A DNA stretch of 64,000 nt from Polyporus tsugae (lineage: Eukaryota > Basidiomycota > Agaricomycetes > Polyporales > Polyporaceae). A program made the position numbers and the translations under genes. Of the stretch, positions 1 to 11,100 are shown piece after piece; positions within the stretch are counted from its first letter, which is position 1; the number at the start of each line of letters is the position of its first letter. The notes under the pieces were generated by a model, which saw nothing but the letters and a program-made list of their open reading frames with translations, ran no database searches and had not been told where the DNA came from. The stretch is taken from positions 248,001 to 312,000 of the forward strand of contig JAHRBS010000013.1 of assembly GCA_024305745.1 (NCBI GenBank), written 5' to 3'.

Positions 1-696
1 AATTTCCTGGTTGACGTTGATTCCTGGCACGCGGAGGACGTCTGCTACGCGAGCGAGATCCGAACAATGTCTTGAGCATGTCAACATGACGGGGCGCAGC
101 GCAGCGGTTGAGATAAGGAAGGATAAGGACAGCCTAACCCACCAAGTTCGGTCGTGAATATTGTACTACGCTTGTACAGTAACATTCCGTCCGCCGTCAA
201 CTATTTCAACGAAACATAAAAGGGAGTCAGTTCCAGGTGTTGCATACGACCTTTGCCTTAAGTCGGGCCATCAAGGTAAGTACTAGTACTAGTTAGAAAG
301 TGGAGCAGGGGAGGACCGAAGTGAGACGGAGACGTTTGGACAAGGAGAAGATGGGGTCGATGGTCGCTTATCAGCCACATTGCCTTTGGCGCCTTTCCTG
401 GCAGTGCGCTGACCCTGACAGTTCGCCGCCGACACCTGCACGACCTCTCACACGACCTGGTCATTTCATCGCCTCCTTCGCAGTAGCTCCGCCCGCCCAG
501 CCTTGCCACCTCTCCTTATCTTGACAACCAATGCCACATACCACCGCCCCCAACTCCTATCGAAGAAGTTATCTTGAAGTAAGTTGCGCACATAAGCCAG
601 CGATCCCAAAAGCACGGCCGCCTTACTTACTTACGTCCAGATAGTACCCAAGACCGTGATCCTCCCTTCTCCAGCACACGCACCACCACTTCGACG
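1..696. other. Region upstream of the permease gene
   Basis: No convincing protein is seen here. A well-formed intron (GTAAGT at 579, acceptor CCAG ending at 640) suggests that the transcript of the downstream permease has a spliced 5' leader. The frame of the permease ATG at 697 is closed upstream by a TGA near 657, so the leader is probably non-coding. Confidence 0.4.
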
Positions 697-3600
697 ATGA
701 ACGTCAATGCCACCGACTTGCGTGAACGACATAAACCCAAGCTTCTCGAACCGGAAGGATACCCGCCTAGGCAAGTCCGGATCGAGGTCCCAGGTCCCGC
801 TCTCCAACGCCTCCAGCAGCAGCGCGAACGTATCCTTCAGTTCCAGCAGAGATGGGAGCGCATCAAGACGGACCTCCCGCCCCAGCTCTCCCGCAAACAC
901 AGTACGAAGGCCTTCGATTCTCGACGAGCGTTGATACTGATTACGTTGTGTGACAGTTGGCATGATCTCCATCGGTGAGTGCGCCATGATTCTACGAGGA
1001 CAAACGGATAGACTTATCATGCCCTCCTCACAGGCGGAGTCATCGGTACCGGGCTGTTCCTTGGATCCGCTGTGAGACACAGGAATTACACCGTGTCGCC
1101 AGGCCATCTGACCTTTCTCCGCCTCACAGGATGCACTACGGAATGGGGGTCCTGTCGGCGCCTTCCTCGGGTACGCAGTCGTCGGCACTGTGGTGTATTG
1201 CCTGTGCGTCTCCGTGGGGGAGATGATCGCCTTTCTGTAAGTCGCCGGTTTTCACGCCTAGTCACTTACGCCCCCGGCCTCTAATCTTTATGGGCAGACC
1301 AAACGTTGGCGGTGTCGTCGGTTTGGCCGACCTATACGTCGATCCTGCCCTCGGTTTCTCCCTAGGCTGGGCGGCATGGGTGTGTATTCTTGCAATATTG
1401 CGCGTATATCCTGCTCATCATACCTGTACTAGTACAACTGGAGCGTTACTCTACGCAAGTGATGTTTCAAACCTCCCCGGGCCGCCCGTAACTGACCCAA
1501 AACAGCGACAGAGATCACGGCTGCCGCAGTCGTGATCGGATTCTGGAAAACGGACATCGCAAAGGGCGTGTGAGTCGACCATGATGCGCTGTTACGGTCT
1601 CGGGCGCAAATACTAAAAAGTCATGATAGCGTCGCGGCGATTTCAGCTATTTTCGTGAGCAAGGTCCATCGGTTGAATACCGATATTTTCGACTGATTTC
1701 ATTCTGGGACTGACTGGCAGCTCGTGATCGCCACGACTGTCAACTGCTTCCCTTCCCGGGTTTACGGCCAAATGGAGTACTATCTTTCGTGCATGAAGGT
1801 CTTGACCATTGTTTGCATCGGTAAGTGCTATTTCCACGGCCTTCCCAGCGACGGATATGGGTATACTCGTGGCTATCTTCGTACCCATCATCCCTATGGT
1901 CCAACCATTTGTCGTAGGGTGTGCTCTGCCTCGAGGTGGCAAACCACGACAGAGACACCCTATGACATCTCGTGGCTTTCGGTTAGATGGGTGGGGGATT
2001 GTAATGACTTGCGTCCTCTGCCGTTTGCCTTTTGTGGGGCAATCCCTTCTCGCTCCCTGCTGTACTTGTGGGATACTAGTGAACCCCCGGGTCGGGACAA
2101 GGGCGACGCCATGATTATTGTTTCGACGTGCCGGTGATGCGTTTCCCCTTCCTCTCAACCGAAGAAAGTCCAATGTTACACCCAAGCTCGTTTAGAAGGA
2201 AATATGTTCATCCTGGCGGGTGCGGTGGAGGTCAGCTCCACCCGGCCAAATCCCACAAGCCCTGCTTGGATGAACTAACGGACTATTCAGCGGGAAGATG
2301 GCATGGTGCATGACCAAATGAACAGTTTTTACCTGTGTGGTACGGGTGCGGATTGAGGTTAGCTCAATCTGTAAAATCCCGTACCTGTTGGGATGCACCC
2401 CAGGACTCATCGGCGCCGGTGCGGTGAACGGCGTGGCCGTTACATCGAGATAGTCGTAAGGTGATCCAGGAGTCGTCCTTCCCTGCATGATGGCCTTTAC
2501 ACATCCGAGTCGAAAGCGTGCGGGGTGGATCGACTGGCCTTAGCTTGCATCGTATACCCCATCCTCGCGCCACCCGTTCCTTCTGCCCATACCCGGTCGA
2601 AGGTGTACCCAGCCTGCGCAGGTACATATTCGAGTGGATATGGGTAAGTAAGGTCGGTATAGCCGTGTTCGTGTTTAAAGCGTTTTTGTGCAACACGTGC
2701 TCATTTCGAGTGCCAGTACTACTAGGGCTGCTTATCGATCTGGGAGCGTCGCATGAAGGGTGCGTTGTGTTGACCTTCGAATTCATGTGTGGGGCCATCG
2801 ACCTATTATTGTCCATAGGGTGATAGGGTTTAGGAACTGGAAGAACCAACCCTTCGCAGACACGTACCTGGGCATCGGAGGGCCGAAGGGACAATTCCTC
2901 GGCTTCTGGGCGGTGATTATGCAGGCGTCCTTCTCGTTTTTCGGCTCCGAAGTTCCTGGGATTGTACGTCACCTCATTTTTCCCTCTTTCATTCTTCGCT
3001 GATCGGCGTGTGCAGGCTGCCGGAGAGGTCATCGATGCCTCACGAGTACGCCATCGGCAATTTGTAGGCTAAGTGACGCAGCTGAAGCCCGATTACCTTG
3101 TCCAGAACGTCCCGCGAGCTCTGCGCAAAGTGTGGATCAGGATGTACGTCCCGCCCATATTTCTACATGTCTACAGGTCGGTCATTTATTTTGACGACGT
3201 GCGCGTTCCGCCAGCACCCTATTCTACGTCGGCGGAATATTAGTTTCAGGTCTGTTAGTCCCTCAAGACGACTACAGACTCGGGCTCGGTGACAAAGGCG
3301 ACAAGACCGGCCGGTCCGCGCCCTTCGTGATCGCGTTCTCGCGCGCTGGATGGGCTGTGGTACGTCTGTAGACTTTCATCTCTTTTCGCCTTCGCTCGCT
3401 CGATCCTCCCCAGTCACTCAACACCCGCATCGTTCTGCAGCTCCCGGACGTGGTGAACGCAGCGATCCTGCTGTCGGCGTGGTCGGCGGCGGCGTCGGAC
3501 ATCTACATCAGCAGCCGCTTCCTGTTCTTCCTCGCCCGGCGCGGGCACGCGCCGACGTTCCTCGCGCACCTGTTCAGGTACCCCCGTGCGCGCTCTGTGC

Positions 3601-4736
3601 ACTCGAGCCAGAGCGACAGCGACTCGGACGGGGACGGGGACGGGGACTCGGACTCGGATGGCAGCGACATCGGTGCGTCTCGTGGCATCTCCCTTGCATT
3701 CGGAGCGTGCATGTACATATGTTGAATGGGTCTCTCGATTCGATCATAGCCGAGGTCGCGGTCGGACGCGACGAGGCGGTGCTGAGCGACGAGGAGATCG
3801 CGGGGGAGCAGGTGCTGCCGTCCGACCAGCCGGCATACGTGATGCCGCTGGCGAGCGTGCTCGTCTCTGCGTCGGTCGGGCTGCTGACGTTCCTGAGCTA
3901 CGGCGCGGGCAGCGCGAACACGGTGTTCAACTGGCTCGTCAACGTCGCGAGCGTCGCGTCGTTGCAGTCGTGGGCGGGCATGCTCTTCACGTACATCAGG
4001 TGCGGCCCTTGCTCCTGAACAGCGGTGGTTGGACTGGACTTGACTGACGTGTTTGGGTTTGCGGCGAAGGTGGCACCAGGGCACGGTGTACTACGAGCGG
4101 AAGTGGAAGGGCGACGATTCGCAGCAGGGCCAGGAGGCGAGGGCGCTGATCGAGAAGATCAAGAAGAACAGGAGCCGGGGCCAGCCATACGTGCGTTTGT
4201 GATTTCTGAGTCGTCGTGAGCTCTTCCACATCATCCCGCCCGCTGACCCCGACCCTTTTTTGTCGCCCATCGTAGCTGGCTTGGTACGCGTTCGTGCTGT
4301 GCATGCTCGTCCTCTTCACGAACGGATGGTAAGCTCGCGTCCCATCTGCATGCCCCTTGGAGGCCCGGACGGATCTGACGGGGATGGCGCACGCATTGTA
4401 GGGCGGTGTTCGTGAACAACGGCTGGCGGATCGCAGACACGGCCGGAGATCCGCCCCCCGACGCGGACGTCGTGTCTCAATTCCTGTCCGCATACGTCCC
4501 TCTCGTGCGTCCTCTATCACTTGTGTATCATGGGTGACGAGGGCTGATGCACTGCACTTTATGGACAGCCATTCTTCCTGCTGCTGACGTTCGGATACAA
4601 GTTGATCAAGCAGACGGAGATGATCCCGCTCGAGAAGATGACGTTTTATCAGGGCCAGCTTCCGCCGTACAATCCGGAGGACGACGAGCCGAAGGGGTGG
4701 CTGGAGAAGTTGCTTGCATGGCTGTTGCTAATCTAA
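697..4736 (+). CDS. Amino-acid permease (AAT/YAT type, APC superfamily)
   Basis: Plasma-membrane proton-coupled amino-acid importer by family. The spliced model has 20 exons: 697-901, 957-974, 1034-1071, 1130-1236, 1298-1379, 1433-1454, 1506-1569, 1630-1654, 1721-1820, 2726-2759, 2819-2963, 3016-3045, 3106-3143, 3215-3359, 3441-3672, 3750-3999, 4070-4190, 4276-4328, 4402-4504, 4569-4736. They sum to 1980 nt and give 659 residues without an internal stop. Family landmarks are seen: MISIGGVIGTGLFLGSA in the first membrane segment, VGEMIAFLP, SFFGSEVPGIAAGE, and SDIYISSRFLFFLA. The start at 697 gives an unusually long charged, Gln-rich N-terminus of about 70 residues. The loop at 3580-3672 carries a Ser/Asp/Gly run encoded by a simple GACTCGGACGGG-like repeat, which lengthens the protein relative to relatives. 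One intron uses GC-AG and one is 905 nt; both are listed separately. Confidence 0.92.
2206..2275 (+). repeat. Nested palindrome 1 in the long intron
   Basis: Outer arms GTTCATCC (2206-2213) and GGATGAAC (2268-2275) enclose inner arms GGTGGAG (2224-2230) and CTCCACC (2236-2242) with a GTCAG loop. The middle part aligns with the second palindrome about 125 bp downstream, where the stem bases have changed while pairing is kept. Confidence 0.6.
2339..2385 (+). repeat. Nested palindrome 2 in the long intron
   Basis: Outer arms GGTACGGG (2339-2346) and CCCGTACC (2378-2385) enclose inner arms GATTGAG (2351-2357) and CTCAATC (2363-2369) around a GTTAG loop. It is similar in layout and partly in sequence to palindrome 1 (both share CGGGTGCGG before the stem and AAATCCC after it). 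Confidence 0.6.
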
Positions 4737-5005
4737 ATGAGGCCCGATGTATTGACGATGCTTGGCCTGCGGAATGGGGCCCAGACCCTGTACTACACGC
4801 CGCATAGTGGAAGGCAGAAAATGAACTTCATTGATATTGATATTCACAGAGGCCGTCGTCAAACAGCACGGAAAGGGGACACGACAGGGATGGGCACGTC
4901 CACACATACACTTCATCCCAGTACGATGACCAAACTGTTCGCAGTTCCGTCCTAGCGACCAACGCACCAAGCACGCGCGACGGCAATAAAAGACCTCGCG
5001 GCAGA

Positions 5006-5533
5006 TCAAAATCTGGTGCAGCACGCGTGAATCAGTGAGCGAGCAGTCGTCTGAAAAACTCCTTGAACGCACATGGGAATGGGGACCCACTGGGGCTGCT
5101 GGTCATCCTCGAGACCCAACTCCTTCCTGACTGCCTCGATGTGCTCTGGCGTTAACGGAGCGTTCAAATTCTTCGACGAGCTATTGTCCCTCAGCACGAA
5201 CACCCAGCGATCGTAGACGGGCTCGCCATCCTCTATGGGCAAGAGGTGCCACCGGACGCGGGGAAGGTCTGGGAGGGCATAGTAAACGCGACTGGGAATT
5301 GCGGTGCTGATGGCGACCAAGAGGCAGTCGATCATGTCTTCGTACTCTTCGGGAGTGTACGTCGAAGGTTCGTCCCCTTCATCGTCCTCGAGGAAGTACT
5401 TGGCCCAACGGAGGCGGCACTGGTAGTCGAGAACGAACCCGAAGGCGCAAGTAGGTTCGGGGTCGGGTCGGGTCTTTACGCGGCGGGTCCGTGGGGGAGA
5501 AGACCGAGAGTTGGTGGGGACGCCGGCGGCCAT
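5006..5533 (-). CDS. Hypothetical protein, locally duplicated small family (divergent member)
   Basis: The product is a 175-residue soluble-looking protein with no signal peptide and no membrane segment. The start at 5533 is preferred over an in-frame ATG 14 codons upstream, because CACCATGGCC matches the start context of its paralogue at 40953. The core AFGFVLDYQCRLRWAKYFLE, a middle region with alanine and VYYALPDLP, and the WVFVLRD strand all have counterparts in the paralogue (AFGFVLDDQFRRRWAQGFLD, VYHTVPDLL, LYVFVLQD). I do not recognise the family and assign no function. It lies 270 bp downstream of, and converges with, the permease. The same permease/family pair recurs in decayed form just downstream, so the two were duplicated as a unit. 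Confidence 0.7.
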   Translation of the reverse strand: MAAGVPTNSRSSPPRTRRVKTRPDPEPTCAFGFVLDYQCRLRWAKYFLEDDEGDEPSTYTPEEYEDMIDCLLVAISTAIPSRVYYALPDLPRVRWHLLPIEDGEPVYDRWVFVLRDNSSSKNLNAPLTPEHIEAVRKELGLEDDQQPQWVPIPMCVQGVFQTTARSLIHACCTRF

Positions 5534-5860
5534 GGTGAGCAGGTTGGTGCAAAATCCATGCATGGGCGTCACCACTGGGATATTTGTCGATCACGTAAGC
5601 GTATTCAACGCCTCCGAGTCGTTGGCGCCCATCGTCGTTTTTAAACATCATGATCGTTGTCGGCTGCTCGCTTTGCCAGGAGTCCGAGACTGTGGAAGCT
5701 TATTAATTATTAATGAAGGTCCTTTCTATAGTATGGTAAGACCCGCTGACTTTCAACCACGGTTCTGAAAGACACTGCGCGGACTCACCCCAGCTTGCTG
5801 GCACCCCTCCAGTGACCAAGTGCCATCAACACCGCCAGGCCCTGATCTACTTACTACCCC
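5534..5860. other. Intergenic spacer
   Basis: No gene is supported. It separates the small-family gene from the permease remnant. An AT-rich palindromic stretch (ATTAATTATTAAT near 5703-5715) is the only obvious structure. Confidence 0.4.
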
Positions 5861-6575
5861 GTCGAGGATGTCATGGGGGAGGTGGTCGCCTTTCTGCAAA
5901 GTCACCACACCTCGATTTCGCCTTCTAATCCTTATCGCAGACCAAACGTCCGCGGTGTCGTCGGTTTGGCCGCCGACGTATTCGTGTGTGCCGATCGTCC
6001 TGGGTTTCTTCTAGTCCTGACAATTCTCTGCATAGATAAGGATCGCTTGCGATGTTTTTATGACCTGAGTAACCAGTATTTCTCCGGTTGCTCAACAATA
6101 TCAGAGCATCTCATGAACGGCGCCTTCTTTAACGTTGAGTTCAACTAGGCCAGGCAGTAATTACTCAAGGCTGCGAACAGGGAGATAAATTTCAGAAACT
6201 GGAAGTGAACCAACCTTTCGCAGATACGGACCTGCCAGGGAATCCTCAGCTCGAAATGACGGTTCCTGGGCTTCTAAGAACGCGGTGATCCGACGCAGGC
6301 CTCCTCGGTTTTCGGTGCCGCCCGGCAATTGTGCCCGGCGTCGTATGTCGCTCACCTTCCCCTCGCCCTCTGTTTCTCTCATCAGAATGTGCGTTTAAGC
6401 CTTATTTCAACATTCAGCCGTCATGTTGATACGCATACAATGTTCTGCTACGTCGGCCGGGTTAGTCTCCGGTCTATTAGTCCCCCCAAAACGACCACAG
6501 ACTCGAGCTCGGCGACCGCGAGGCGACAAGACCTGGCGATCCTCCCCCGCGTTCTCGCGCGCCGTGACTTGAGAT
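5861..6575 (+). pseudogene. Decayed partial duplicate of the amino-acid permease
   Basis: Scattered segments align in order with the intact permease. 5870-5970 matches the exon 4/5 region (GGGGGAGGTGGTCGCCTTTCT, then GACCAAACGTCCGCGGTG). 6010-6036 matches the end of exon 9. 6190-6350 matches exon 11 (AACTGGAAGTGAACCAACC). 6448-6570 matches exon 14 (CTACGTCGGCCGGGTTAGT onward). Reading frames are broken throughout, splice sites have been lost, and everything 5' of exon 4 and 3' of exon 14 is missing. It cannot encode a transporter. Its order relative to the neighbouring small-family remnant repeats that of the intact pair, which indicates tandem duplication followed by decay and deletion. Confidence 0.8.
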
Positions 6576-6629
6576 CGCGGCCTATAAACTAGCAGTTCTC
6601 CCTGATATGGCGCGCAGGGAGAGTCCGAG

Positions 6630-7140
6630 TCAGTGCGTGACAACTCGCCTGTCGAAGATCAGTTTCGACGCACTCGTCAATAGAGACCCAAGCAGGCTTC
6701 GGATCGTCTCCGACAAAACCCAACGCCTTCCTGACCCGCAGTCGGCGGTATGGTCATCCTCGGACCCCCATCCTGGAGGACAAAGACGTAAAGGCGCGGG
6801 ATAAGCGCGCCAGGCTCCTCCTTCACGGGCAGAGCCCACGGCGGAAGACGAGGAGGTCGGGGACCGTGTGGTAGACATGGGCGGCGATGACGGAGCCCAT
6901 GATGAGCATGGCGCAGCTGAGCGTGCGCTCGTTCTGTTCGGGGGTCTTGGCTGCTCTCTTGAGCCCGTCGGGGTCGTACTGCTTGTCGAGGAAGTCTTGC
7001 GCCCAACGGCGGCGGAACTGGTCGTCGAGGACAAACCCGAACGCAGTGGCTGGGATGGAGCCAGGCGGATCGTGACAAATGTCGAATGGGTGACTCAGAT
7101 ATGCCTCAGGCGGCGGGAGGGCGGGCGTGATGTTGGCCAT
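6630..7140 (-). pseudogene. Frameshifted copy of the small hypothetical family
   Basis: It starts with the same MANITPALPPPEAYLSHPFD N-terminus as the intact copy at 40953. It stays aligned for about 100 residues, until a one-base loss in the CTCCTG of the intact copy (CTCTG here, near 6830) puts a TGA in frame after RRGLCP. A three-base insertion (GAG) and a deletion of about 15 nt follow near 6755, and the C-terminal part reads in other frames. It is very close to the 41 kb copy in sequence, so the inactivation is probably recent. It sits head-to-head against the permease remnant, as the intact pair at 697-5533 does. Confidence 0.8.
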
Positions 7141-7191
7141 GGTGAGCAGTTGGCGATGTATGGGACGGAAATATTGTGTTGAACGTATCTT

Positions 7192-7377
7192 CTAAAGACA
7201 CTGTAGAGATAGGGGGAGCAGCGGATGTTCCCTGACAATAGGGGGTGGCCACATCCGTTCGACATTTGCGGCCCACGTACTGTCCCTTAGGAAGAAGATA
7301 TAGCGACTATCGACGAGCTCACTGTCGGGAGTCCAGGTCGTCCGCCGGGCGGTAACTTGACAAGTGAGGAACGCCAT
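7192..7377 (-). pseudogene. C-terminal fragment of another small-family copy
   Basis: The minus-strand reading frame contains DSELVDSRYIFFLRDS followed by NVERMWPP. This resembles the paralogue at 5006-5533 (DGEPVYDRWVFVLRDNSSSK). Only this short part of the family is present, directly upstream of the frameshifted copy, so it is a relic of a further tandem duplicate. Part of it is missing from the otherwise matching segment at 40.85 kb. Confidence 0.5.
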
Positions 7378-7509
7378 CGCCGCGCACTAGCCGTCGAAGA
7401 TGAACTGGCCAATGGACCTTCCTGCTCTCCTGAAGCGGGATGAGTGGTGTTCGATCATTCAGGAACCCAGGACGGGGAGCGGAGTGTTCGATGCCTCGAG
7501 AGGTGAGAT

Positions 7510-8151
7510 GAGACCAACGACGCGCACATCGCATAGTGGGGGCCGGCAGCGCCCTGCCAGGGGGCCTTAAGCGAGTGGCCAGCGTCTAGTTGTCGCTAAC
7601 ACCAACCTGTCCCGCTTGAGCTCTCTCGCTGACAGGTTCAACTCCGACGAGGTCGAGGAGATGAGATATCGGAGGGAGATAAGATGCCGTAAACTCATGT
7701 CTAGATCAGCACGTAATCGAAGCTGGGGACTGATGTGCTCCGCGGCCTCATGTATACTTGACTTCGAACAGATCTTTGCGGTCAAAGGTGTGCGATTAGA
7801 GTATATTATCACTTCTCCGTGAGTTTTCCATTTGCATAGCATGTACAAGCCCGATATCGAGATATTACACCGAGGTTGTATACTTGGTTGTTGAATCCTC
7901 TACTCCCATATGCCCCGATAATAGATTGGACACGGACAGTTGGTAGGCTACATTGAATATAACAAGTTGTACAATTTTATCCACACTGTTAAGGACAACC
8001 GAGGACATAACACGCTGAACATTGGGACCAGATTGATTACATAAGCCTACAAACATGCCTGAGCGAGATGAGATGGGTCCGCGGCCAGCGCAGATGGGGT
8101 GCTCGGGTGGAATGGGATTAAGACAGAGTAATTCGGATCACTCCTACAACC
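7510..8151. other. Intergenic region
   Basis: No gene is supported. A minus-strand reading frame of about 90 codons (7567-7848) has no recognisable features. The stretch lies between the duplicated small-family block and the decayed transposase-like gene and may hold the 5' boundary of that repeat, but I could not define termini. Confidence 0.3.
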
Positions 8152-11100
8152 ATGGGCAAGAATCGCCGCTCCACTGCTCAACAAGCTCAGCTCAATGCAC
8201 TCAACACCCGAAGGTCCAGCGCCTACAACAAGGAGAATAACCCACCCGAGACCACCGCACTACTCGCCGAGATCAAAGACCTCCAGCGTGCAAGAGACAA
8301 CACGCAAGCAACGATCACTCATCTCAAAGCGAGGCTCGTGGATAGTCAGCACAAGGTGCTTGAAGCTCACGCGCAGCTTCAGCAGTGTGAGGAGGCTGCA
8401 CAACTCGAGCTCCTCACAGTGAGGGCGCATGCGCAAAGCGAACTCGATGTGTTAGCGCAGCAGATGGAAATAGCATTGCGCGAGGCTCAAGGGAAGACGT
8501 GGTACTCACTCCTTCTTGCAGACCAGGCATACTGTGCCCTGTTTGAATCCGAGCATTGAGGTCGCGAGAGGCTTGAGAGCGCCAATGCGCGATTCCGAGC
8601 GGCTCTCCAGGAGACCGAGGAGCTCGCGGCCACTGCCCTCGCGGATGCCCACCGACGTACAGCTGCTACCCTTGCAGAGAAGGAGGAGCAAGCTGCAGCA
8701 GCACTCGCATTCACTGAGCAACAGGCTGCACATGCCATCGCAGATGCAGAGGCGCGAGCGGCAGCCGAGATTGCCCAGGTGGAGGAACATTTTGTGGCCA
8801 CTATACAGGACATGGAGGGAAGGTCGGCTGCTGCTTTGGCGGATACGGAGGAACGAGCAGGGGTTGCACAAGTGGAGGCGGAAGAACAGGCACGAGAGGC
8901 GATCACAGAGGTGGAGGAGCTCGCGCGCACTGGGAGGAAGCACTTGTGGATGCAAACTGCAGAGGTGCGGCTGCGGCTGCGGCTGCAAGCCAGCACACTG
9001 CGTCTGCTCTTGCTGAAACAAGTGCATGGGTGGTGCGGGCCCTGCACCAGGCGAACGAGTGTGCTGCAGCTGCTATTGCCGACCTGAACACAAAGGTCAA
9101 CACTGCATGGATGGAGGCAGAGGCGCAGAGGGTAGAGGCTCACTGGGCCGTAAGTACTCTCTCGGAGGCCACAGGTTGTGCGGAACTACTCAAGGTATAA
9201 TAGCATCAGTGAAAATGCATTGGGAAGATAAACTGATGACCAATTAGGATGAACTCCGGGCAACAAAAGCGAAGAACAGAGCTCTGCAAAAACAAGTCAG
9301 CCACATCCCTGAACACCTTGCGCGAGCCTCCAAGAAGGCTGCAGATGCTGCCGCAGCTGCCCTTACCGCTGAACATAGCGCTTCCGGAGCATTGGAGCTG
9401 AAGCGGAAGGGCGTGATATCTGACTCGACACGCATCCTGATTGCTGACCTAGTGCGCAACCATGGGTTGAAAGTTAGCCAAGTTGAGAATACGATCACAA
9501 CCATTGCGAGCGCGGCGGGCATACCAGTCATAGGAGAGATCAGCGAACGGAGCGTATCACGACTCGTCCTTGAGGCCCTGAATGCATCAAAGATGCAGCT
9601 AGCAGATGAGATTGGTCAGGCAGATAGTAAGTGAAAACAAAGCATAACACTTACAGCATGGACTGATACTAGAAACAGGCATTACAATGAGCTGCGACGG
9701 CACATCAGACAAGAACATACACTTCGATGCACAGCACCTCCATCTCAACTCACACGACGGCACCTCAAAATGTCGATTCCTTGAAGTACGATCTGCACCG
9801 AACCACACGAGTGAGACACAGCTTGAGGGCTTGAAGGAGGTTGTCAAGGACATCTTCGAGACATATAATGCCAGCCCTCGTAGGAGAGAGAGCCCCGCTG
9901 ACCTATGCATCCTTGTCACAAAACTGTGCGGCATGATGACTGACCACGCCGAGGATCAGAAGAAGCTCGCCCATCTTGTGCAGCAATGGAAGACGGCTGT
10001 CGACTGAGAGCTTCGTGGAGAGGCTGCAATGGCATCTCTTCCTGCCTCGGAGCTCCTCGAGATCACCGCGGAGGAGACCCTTGCTGCGATTGAAGATGTC
10101 AGAGGGATCGCCGCTTGGGAGGCTTTGGACGAGGAGGAACTGCGCCGTCGGAATGATGGGATTCGTGTCGCAATCCAGGATTGACTCGGGGAGAGGGCTT
10201 ACCAAGCTCTTTCCCTGGAGGAGAAGGCCAAGGCTGACCTGTTCGTCAAGGGCGGCTGCTGCATGCCCAAAGACCTCAATGCCTTCAAAGGAGGCAACAC
10301 AAGGTTGATGGTGTTTTGGGCGAAGGCCGGACTCCAGCCGCCCATCCCTCTCCTGAACAAGGATATTGCGGCGGCCACATCGAGCGGAGATGCAGCCGCC
10401 ATCACCCGTGCGATCAAGCTTGCGGCTGCAGGGGCAGCCAAACTTGCAGAACTCTGTGGAATGACGTTCAACAACAAGGACGACAAGCATGGTCAGCACA
10501 ACACTTTCCAGTACTTCTTCGAGTCCCGTGGAATCTACTTCACCTTTCCTGACACAAGCAACACCCGCTTCTCATCCCACGGCAAAGCTGCAGCTGTTCT
10601 CCTCATGTACCTCGACCTCATTCACGAGTTCCTGCAACTGATAAAGGATAAGAAGATCAAACACGACTTCAACCAACTCGAGCGCAACATACATAAGGCG
10701 CTGGAGGATCAGGCAACACTGACAGAGCTCTGTGTCTTCATGCTCTACACAGAGGCCATCAGCCACCCGTACCTCCACCAGGTTCGCAAATCCGGTGTCA
10801 ACTTCCTCGACCTTGGCCCTCTGCACGAGGAGGTCAAGGTGCACATCCAGGCAATCATCAAAAACCCGGACCTCCTTTTGGCACCTGACGCATCATCGAC
10901 AACTGGGTCTCTCGATGGAAAGGACTGGAAGCGTCCAGAGGCCATGGCCGCTGTCCTCCAGAGGCTGCGGTCCCTTCCGCATATCCGTTCCACGGTCATC
11001 GAGTTTTTCTCTGGCGCAATGGACACCTGGGAGTGATTCATGGAGGAATTTGCGCTGTCTCGCATGATCACGCAGCTCACCCCCCACCAGAAACAACAAG

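Larger units (their letters stand above)
1821..2725 (+). other. 905-nt intron, probable insertion in the permease gene
   Basis: The donor GTAAGTGC follows the exon encoding CMKVLTIVCI. The acceptor CTACTAG precedes the exon encoding GLLIDLGASHEG, and splicing restores the frame. All other introns of this gene are about 50-85 nt. The decayed duplicate of the gene (5861-6575) has only about 150 nt between the matching exon ends (near 6035 and 6190), so about 700-800 nt appears to be extra here. I see no clear coding capacity. Two related palindromic segments lie inside. Confidence 0.7.
6600..7500 (-). repeat. Inverted duplicate of the segment at about 40.68-41.51 kb
   Basis: Read on the minus strand, this segment aligns with 40680-41510 on the plus strand over the small-family gene and about 270 bp upstream of it (shared stretches include TTCATCTTCGATGGCTAGTG-like and CCCCTATTGTCAGGGAACAT). 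The 7 kb copy keeps about 85 bp near 7250-7335 that the 41 kb copy lacks. The two copies are in opposite orientation about 34 kb apart. Confidence 0.8.

Noticed and set aside
631..1188. 185-codon minus-strand frame overlapping the permease 5' exons
   Set aside because: The opposite strand carries conserved permease exons with consistent splice sites, so this is an antisense shadow.
2206..2385. tRNA or riboswitch in the long permease intron
   Set aside because: The hairpins lack A and B boxes, a T loop and tRNA spacing, and no known fungal riboswitch motif (such as thiamine) was recognised.
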